In this document: positions 59,633 to 64,000 of the stretch, in pieces
Layout of the letters: every line of letters starts with the position of its first letter
Numbering within the stretch: position 1 is the first letter of the stretch
NCBI RefSeq assembly: GCF_009928525.1
Contig: NZ_JAABOK010000008.1
Coordinates: 62,001 to 126,000 of the forward strand
DNA: 64,000 bases
Reading direction: 5' to 3'
Source: Chitinophaga solisilvae
Lineage (GTDB): Bacteria; Bacteroidota; Bacteroidia; Chitinophagales; Chitinophagaceae
Notes under the pieces: generated by a model
Told to the model about the DNA's origin: nothing
Databases searched by the model: none
What the model saw: only the letters and a program-made list of their open reading frames with translations
Program-made: the position numbers and the translations under genes

Positions 59633-61435
59633 ATGAACAAGTTTCTACCCCTTTTTATCATCGGTATACTGATGCATTTCAGCCATGTGAAAGCCCAGAA
59701 TGCCGACTATCTCTATTACAACCAGGCGCTCCCCTATCATCACTACAAGGCTGCCGGTATAGTGATAGATACGCCGGCTTCTGCCAGCAGCCCAAAGCAG
59801 GCGTTCCTGTTATGGAGTGCCAACGCGCCAGCAGACAGCACCAGGAGTACGCTGTCGCTGGACCAGTTTGATGCCAACGGCAATTTCCTGCAGCAGCGCG
59901 TAATACCACAAACCGGCCGCACACTGCCTTACCTGCTGCCGAAGAAAATTATACGGATGCGGAAAGGTAACGGCTATTACCTGCTGGGGTATGTTATTAA
60001 ATCCCCCAATCCTGTTGGCGGTGTCGGCGTGTATTCGACACCGGTAGTCCTGCGGCTGGATAAACTCCTGAACCCGGTATGGGTGGAGAAACTGCATTTT
60101 GCCGCTGTATCCGTTAATACGGAAGCCTTGATTGAGTACAACGATATCATTGAGTCGGAACTCACCGGGGAAATTATACTGGCAGGACGTTACAGCCCGA
60201 AGCCTACCGCCATTACCCGCGTGCTGGTAACCCGGCTGAAGGCTTCCGGTACTATCCTCTGGAACTATGTCTACAAAATCAACACCGGCTGCAGCGCCAA
60301 CGCCCTTTCACTCACAGAGGCCGGCGATGGCGGTATTGTGCTGACCGGTTATACAGAAGAATGCAACGGCAGTATCTCAGGTCCGCAGCAGACACTTTTC
60401 TTCCACCTGAAATCCGGCGGTACAGTGGTCAACAGCTGGATGTATACCGGCAACCCTGCATCTGCCGGTTATAAAATTATCAAACGGGAGAAAGATCAGT
60501 TTCTCATTACCGGTTACCTGGACCAGGTAGTCCCCACAGGGCTTACCAACAAACAGATACAGCTGCTGGATGTGAAACAGGATGGTACGCTCAATAGTAT
60601 GTTCCTCACGGGCGATAAAGGCTATGAAACCGGTAATGACCTGATATTAAAGGATCTTGGCAACAATGTATATTACCTCTATTTCACCGGCTATACTTCC
60701 AGCTACTATCAGCAACCCGCTACAGAAGCGTATTTCGGATGGTTCAAATATGATGTGGGCTCCCTGAACCTGATAGAATTCAACACCTTCCCGGCACAGG
60801 TGTCTTACTATAACAGAACAGGCGTAGCTATTAAGGCGGCGGGCAAAGATAAGTTTGCTATTCTGGCAAACGGTGACTACAAGAGCAACGGCGGCCCCGC
60901 CAACTCCTTCAGCAATGTGCTGGTACGCGATCTGCAGAGCGGTACCGGCGACTGCTACAAGGCGCATCAGCCGCCTGTAGAGCCTTACAAACAGGCGCCC
61001 AAAGATCTTGGCGCCAAGGAAGATGTACTGGACTTCAAGGAATATACGGAAACCTTCAAAAAAGGTTTGAAGGTATATGCGGAGAAACTGTGCGGTCAGC
61101 TGGTGATTGATGCCGCAGACGCGCTGAACGCGGGTATTATCGAAAAAGCAGTGCCGGTAAATGATGCGCCGCAGGCAACTTCCGGACACCAGGCAGCGCT
61201 GGTGAAGGTATACCCCAATCCGGCCACCAGCCAGATATTTGTAGAATTCACCCGGCCCGTAAAAGAAAAGATACAGATTAAAATATTCGGGGCAGATATG
61301 CGCCTGTTGCGGCAGCAGGAAGCCAGCGATCATACACGGAAATCCGTTTCGCTGGACGGCCTGCCTGCCGGACTTTACTTCATTCAGGTTGGCTCCCGCT
61401 CACATCAGGAAATATTCAAGATCAGAAAGGATTAA
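59633..61435 (+). CDS. Secreted protein with T9SS type A sorting domain (copy 1)
   Basis: 600 residues from the ATG at 59633, which yields the signal peptide NKFLPLFIIGILMHFSHVKA. The large middle part is beta-rich with repeated strand motifs (NDIIESELTGEIILAGRYS, GDGGIVLTGYTEECNG), like beta-propeller/kelch-type proteins. The last 75 residues form a Por secretion-system C-terminal sorting domain (VKVYPNPATSQIFVEF, LLRQQEASDHTRKSVSLDGL, PAGLYFIQVGSRSHQEIFKI). It is exported to the surface or outside through type IX secretion. It is a tandem paralogue of the next gene. Confidence 0.88.
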   Translation: MNKFLPLFIIGILMHFSHVKAQNADYLYYNQALPYHHYKAAGIVIDTPASASSPKQAFLLWSANAPADSTRSTLSLDQFDANGNFLQQRVIPQTGRTLPYLLPKKIIRMRKGNGYYLLGYVIKSPNPVGGVGVYSTPVVLRLDKLLNPVWVEKLHFAAVSVNTEALIEYNDIIESELTGEIILAGRYSPKPTAITRVLVTRLKASGTILWNYVYKINTGCSANALSLTEAGDGGIVLTGYTEECNGSISGPQQTLFFHLKSGGTVVNSWMYTGNPASAGYKIIKREKDQFLITGYLDQVVPTGLTNKQIQLLDVKQDGTLNSMFLTGDKGYETGNDLILKDLGNNVYYLYFTGYTSSYYQQPATEAYFGWFKYDVGSLNLIEFNTFPAQVSYYNRTGVAIKAAGKDKFAILANGDYKSNGGPANSFSNVLVRDLQSGTGDCYKAHQPPVEPYKQAPKDLGAKEDVLDFKEYTETFKKGLKVYAEKLCGQLVIDAADALNAGIIEKAVPVNDAPQATSGHQAALVKVYPNPATSQIFVEFTRPVKEKIQIKIFGADMRLLRQQEASDHTRKSVSLDGLPAGLYFIQVGSRSHQEIFKIRKD

Positions 61436-61468
61436 TCCCTGTTACTCACTTTCAATCCATTCTTCATC

Positions 61469-63292
61469 ATGAAAAAACATCTATACCTTATCATTACCCT
61501 ATGGCTGCTGAGTTTCAGCCAGGTACAGGCACAGAATGCCGACCAGCAGTATTACAATTCCCTGGTATTAAGATACCATTATAAAGCGGCCAGCTTTGTG
61601 GTAGATACGCCAGTCAGCACTACCAGCCCGCAGCAGGCATTTCTGCTGTGGAGCAGTAATGTGCTGGCAGACAGCACCCGCAGTGCCTTATCCCTGGATC
61701 AGTTCGATGCTGCCGGCAACTTCCTGCAGGAGCGCGTGGTACCGGAACCCGGACGCACGCTGCCTTACCTGCTGCCCAAAAAAATCATCCGTATTAAAAA
61801 CGGGATCGGCTACTACCTGCTGGGGTATGTGATTCAGTCTCCCAACCCGACCGGTGGCATCAACGTGTATTCGACACCGGTAGTTATCCGGCTGAATCCT
61901 TCTCTGAGCCCGTTCTGGATACAGAAGCTGCACTTCGCCACTGTCACTACCGCCAATGCCAACACGCTGATAGAATACAACGATATCATTGAGGCAGCCA
62001 ACGGGGAAATCATTCTTGCCGGCCGTTTCAGCGGTGCGCCTGCCGGACAGCAGCAGGTGGTCATAGTTACCCGGTTGAAAAATTCCGGCGCTATCATCTG
62101 GAATTATATTTACCCTCCCAATCAGCCCTGTAATGCCAATGCGCTGTCCCTCACCGAAGCAGTTGACGGCAACATTATACTGACAGGATACATTGAAAAC
62201 TGCACCCCTCCGGGCTTCGCAGGCCCGCAACGCACCCTGTTCATGAGCCTGCAGCCGACCGGACTGCCCATTACCGGTTTTGCCTATACAGGCGTTCCGC
62301 AGTCTGCCGGCCGCAAAATTGTTAAACGCACCTTTACTGCCGGCAATGATGCCTTCTTCATCACCGGCTACATTGACGTACAGCTGCCTACCGGCGCTAT
62401 TAACCGTCAGATACAGGTGCTGGACGTAAGAGAAAACGGTAGTATCGTCAGCCTGTTCCATGTAGGCGACGGCGGCCAGGAAGAAGCCAACGACCTGGTG
62501 ATCCGCGACCTGGGCAACCAGAGCTACTATCTGTACCTGACCGGCTATACGACCAGCTATTATACACAGGTAGCGCGGGAAGTATACTTTGCCTGGCTAA
62601 GATATATACCCGGCAACCTGAGCCTAATGCAGTTCAATACCTATCCGCAAACAGCCAACTATACCACGCGGACAGGCGTGGAAATCAAGGCTGCCGGAAA
62701 AGACAGGTTTGCGATATTAGCCAACGCTGATTATATACTGCAGCCGGCAGCGCCGCTCAGCACTTTTTCCAATGTGCTGATAAGGGATCTGCAGGTAAGT
62801 ACTACCGAGTGTATCAAGCTGCATCAGCCACCGATAACACCTTACCAGTATAGTCCTCAGCAGCTGGGCATTACGCCTTCAGCGCCGTTATTCAAGCAAT
62901 ATCCGGAAAACTGGAGCCAGCTGCTGCGTGTGCTGCCGAAATTACTCTGCGGACAATTCCGCGTAGATGCCCGTGGCGCACTGAATTCCAATATTATTGA
63001 AAAAGTGACGCCTGTAGCGGACAATGCTGCAAAAGATGCACAGCGGAAGGACTCGAAAGTAAAAGTATATCCGAATCCGGCTACCAGCCAGGTTTTTGTG
63101 GAGTTTACCCAACCTGTAAAAGAAAAAGTACTGATAAGAGTTTTCGGGGCAGATATGCGTTTGCTGCGACAGCAGGAAGCCAGTGATAACAGCAGAAAAG
63201 CCGTTTCACTGGATGGATTGCCGGCCGGACTGTATTTCATACAGGTAGGTACGCGTTCGCACCAGGAAATATTCAAGATCAGAAAAGACTAA
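61469..63292 (+). CDS. Secreted protein with T9SS type A sorting domain (copy 2)
   Basis: 607 residues with a signal peptide (KKHLYLIITLWLLSFSQVQA). It shares the whole architecture and long identical runs with the upstream protein (for example LPYLLPKKIIR, GYYLLGYVI, SPNP, EIKAAGKDRFAILAN) and an almost identical sorting domain (PNPATSQVFVEFTQPVKEK). Beta-propeller-like middle domain. It starts 33 bp after copy 1 and forms a tandem duplication, probably co-transcribed. Function is unknown; secretion is through T9SS. Confidence 0.88.
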   Translation: MKKHLYLIITLWLLSFSQVQAQNADQQYYNSLVLRYHYKAASFVVDTPVSTTSPQQAFLLWSSNVLADSTRSALSLDQFDAAGNFLQERVVPEPGRTLPYLLPKKIIRIKNGIGYYLLGYVIQSPNPTGGINVYSTPVVIRLNPSLSPFWIQKLHFATVTTANANTLIEYNDIIEAANGEIILAGRFSGAPAGQQQVVIVTRLKNSGAIIWNYIYPPNQPCNANALSLTEAVDGNIILTGYIENCTPPGFAGPQRTLFMSLQPTGLPITGFAYTGVPQSAGRKIVKRTFTAGNDAFFITGYIDVQLPTGAINRQIQVLDVRENGSIVSLFHVGDGGQEEANDLVIRDLGNQSYYLYLTGYTTSYYTQVAREVYFAWLRYIPGNLSLMQFNTYPQTANYTTRTGVEIKAAGKDRFAILANADYILQPAAPLSTFSNVLIRDLQVSTTECIKLHQPPITPYQYSPQQLGITPSAPLFKQYPENWSQLLRVLPKLLCGQFRVDARGALNSNIIEKVTPVADNAAKDAQRKDSKVKVYPNPATSQVFVEFTQPVKEKVLIRVFGADMRLLRQQEASDNSRKAVSLDGLPAGLYFIQVGTRSHQEIFKIRKD

Positions 63293-63311
63293 GCAGCCGC
63301 TAACACTACAT

Positions 63312-63350
63312 ATCAGCGCCAGCTTCCGGCAGGAACTGGCGCTTTTTTTG
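63312..63350 (+). terminator. Rho-independent terminator of the T9SS gene pair
   Basis: agcgccag / ctggcgct stem followed by ttttttt. It lies 20 bp after the stop codon of copy 2. Confidence 0.85.
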
Positions 63351-63441
63351 TCGCATTATACTTGTAATTTGTCGGAATGGATACACTGCTTTCTGCGCCT
63401 GAGTCAGTAAATTTATAGTAACTAAAAAATTGCAAACGTCT

Positions 63442-63852
63442 ATGCGAGGTAGAGTTAAATCTTTGCATGTTAAAACCATTGACGAGTATATTGCAGCTTT
63501 TCCCGAACCGATGCAGCGGGTTCTCAGTCAGATCCGCGAAACTATCCATGCCACTGCTCCCCCCGGTGTCAGGGAAGCCATCAGATACTCCATGCCGACT
63601 TTCATTTTCTATGGTAACCTGGTACATTTTGCTGCTTTCAAACATCATATCGGTTTTTATCCTGCGCCGGTAGGGGTAGAAGAGTTCCGGGAAGAGCTAT
63701 CCGGGTACAGGACCGGGAAAGGCTCCGTGCAGTTTCCGCTGGATGAACCGATGCCACTGGATCTGATTGCCAGGATTGTACAGTACCGGGTAGAGCAGAA
63801 CCGGAGAAATCCGACAGGAAATCCGCCCTGGTATAAGCCAGGGATTACCTGA
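63442..63852 (+). CDS. DUF1801-family protein
   Basis: 136 residues from the ATG at 63442; an upstream TTG would add four residues. The order TIDEYIAAFPEPMQRVLSQI, PGVREAIRYSMPTFIFYGNL, VHFAAFKHHIGFYPAPVGVE, GKGSVQFPLDEPMPLDLIAR is the DUF1801 (YdhG/YdeI-like) pattern. Members are small cytoplasmic proteins with weakly defined roles (the related YdhG and YdeI are linked to iron or peptide stress). No neighbour helps. Confidence 0.8.
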   Translation: MRGRVKSLHVKTIDEYIAAFPEPMQRVLSQIRETIHATAPPGVREAIRYSMPTFIFYGNLVHFAAFKHHIGFYPAPVGVEEFREELSGYRTGKGSVQFPLDEPMPLDLIARIVQYRVEQNRRNPTGNPPWYKPGIT

Positions 63853-63865
63853 GATGTAACGCGGG

Positions 63866-64000
63866 TTATTTATGCGGATTTGTCAGGCCGCGCTGAATCA
63901 GGGATTCAGCGGTTGCGAGGATAGTTTCGTTATTGGATCGTGGTTCCCAGCCGAGTACGCTTTTTGCCTTTTCATTGCTTAGTTTCCTGACTACGCCCAG
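63866..64000 (-). CDS. NAD-dependent epimerase/dehydratase, 3' end only
   Basis: 45 codons ending at TAA read KLSNEKAKSVLGWEPRSNNE and TILATAESLIQRGLTNPHK, the standard C-terminus of extended-SDR aldehyde reductase/epimerase proteins (the LGWxPRSNEEAIxATAESL pattern). The rest of the gene lies beyond base 64000. Confidence 0.65.
   Translation of the reverse strand: MGVVRKLSNEKAKSVLGWEPRSNNETILATAESLIQRGLTNPHK

Overview
The window looks like a chromosomal segment of a Bacteroidota bacterium, most likely Chitinophagaceae (Chitinophaga-like). Evidence: two proteins with Por/type IX secretion C-terminal sorting domains, a GLPGLI-type protein beside an outer-membrane beta-barrel receptor, thioredoxin-like/DUF1573 lipoproteins, LytTR regulators, TAnnTTTG-type -7 promoter boxes and mostly weak Shine-Dalgarno sites. 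This assignment rests on gene families; no rRNA is present.

Layout. 1-11.3 kb holds ordinary chromosomal genes: tandem thioredoxin/DUF1573 proteins (the first cut by the window edge), two penicillin-binding-fold serine hydrolases, a LytTR-only regulator, an S41-like protease, a Nudix hydrolase, a cytochrome P450, a GXWXG/DUF4334 protein and a membrane-tethered winged-helix regulator. 11.4-17.8 kb is an AT-rich accessory island bounded by a decayed tRNA-like sequence (11449-11524) and an intact tRNA-Lys (17738-17810). It carries a beta-rich protein with aerolysin-like features, a Pro-rich partner, overlapping small frames, a transposase-derived zinc-ribbon/HTH protein coupled to a P63C protein, and a HEPN protein. 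18-25.7 kb returns to core genes: RluF, a SUOX-fold protein, a methyltransferase, DinB, SDR, TPR and three glycosyltransferases. 25.7-31.9 kb is a second island of about 6 kb. It is flanked by split palindrome arms and by 11-bp direct repeats, and has a wrecked integrase/excisionase at its right end. Its cargo is a 1218-residue SAMD9-like protein with predicted HEPN, SIR2-like, STAND P-loop, TPR and OB regions. I consider this the most interesting system in the window, a candidate anti-phage or abortive-infection effector.

31.9-47.2 kb has an AraC regulator, a VOC protein, a LytS/LytTR two-component pair in one operon with two NAD-dependent oxidoreductases, DUF2306 and DUF92 membrane proteins, an exported acetolactate decarboxylase, an outer-membrane barrel, a sorbosone-dehydrogenase-like lipoprotein, and a siderophore-interacting protein with two ABC half-transporters. 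47.3-64 kb has the divergent AraC regulator of that transporter operon, a TetR regulator with two matching operator-like palindromes, a deaminase, an MFS exporter, GNAT and SRPBCC proteins, a P-loop kinase-like protein, a GLPGLI/outer-membrane receptor pair with a two-component system, two tandem T9SS cargo proteins, a DUF1801 protein and the end of an epimerase.

Five long intergenic palindromes (about 70-200 bp) recur between core genes. They use two different outer-arm sequences but share a related tip motif, and appear to be an undescribed repeat family. No CRISPR array or rRNA gene was seen.
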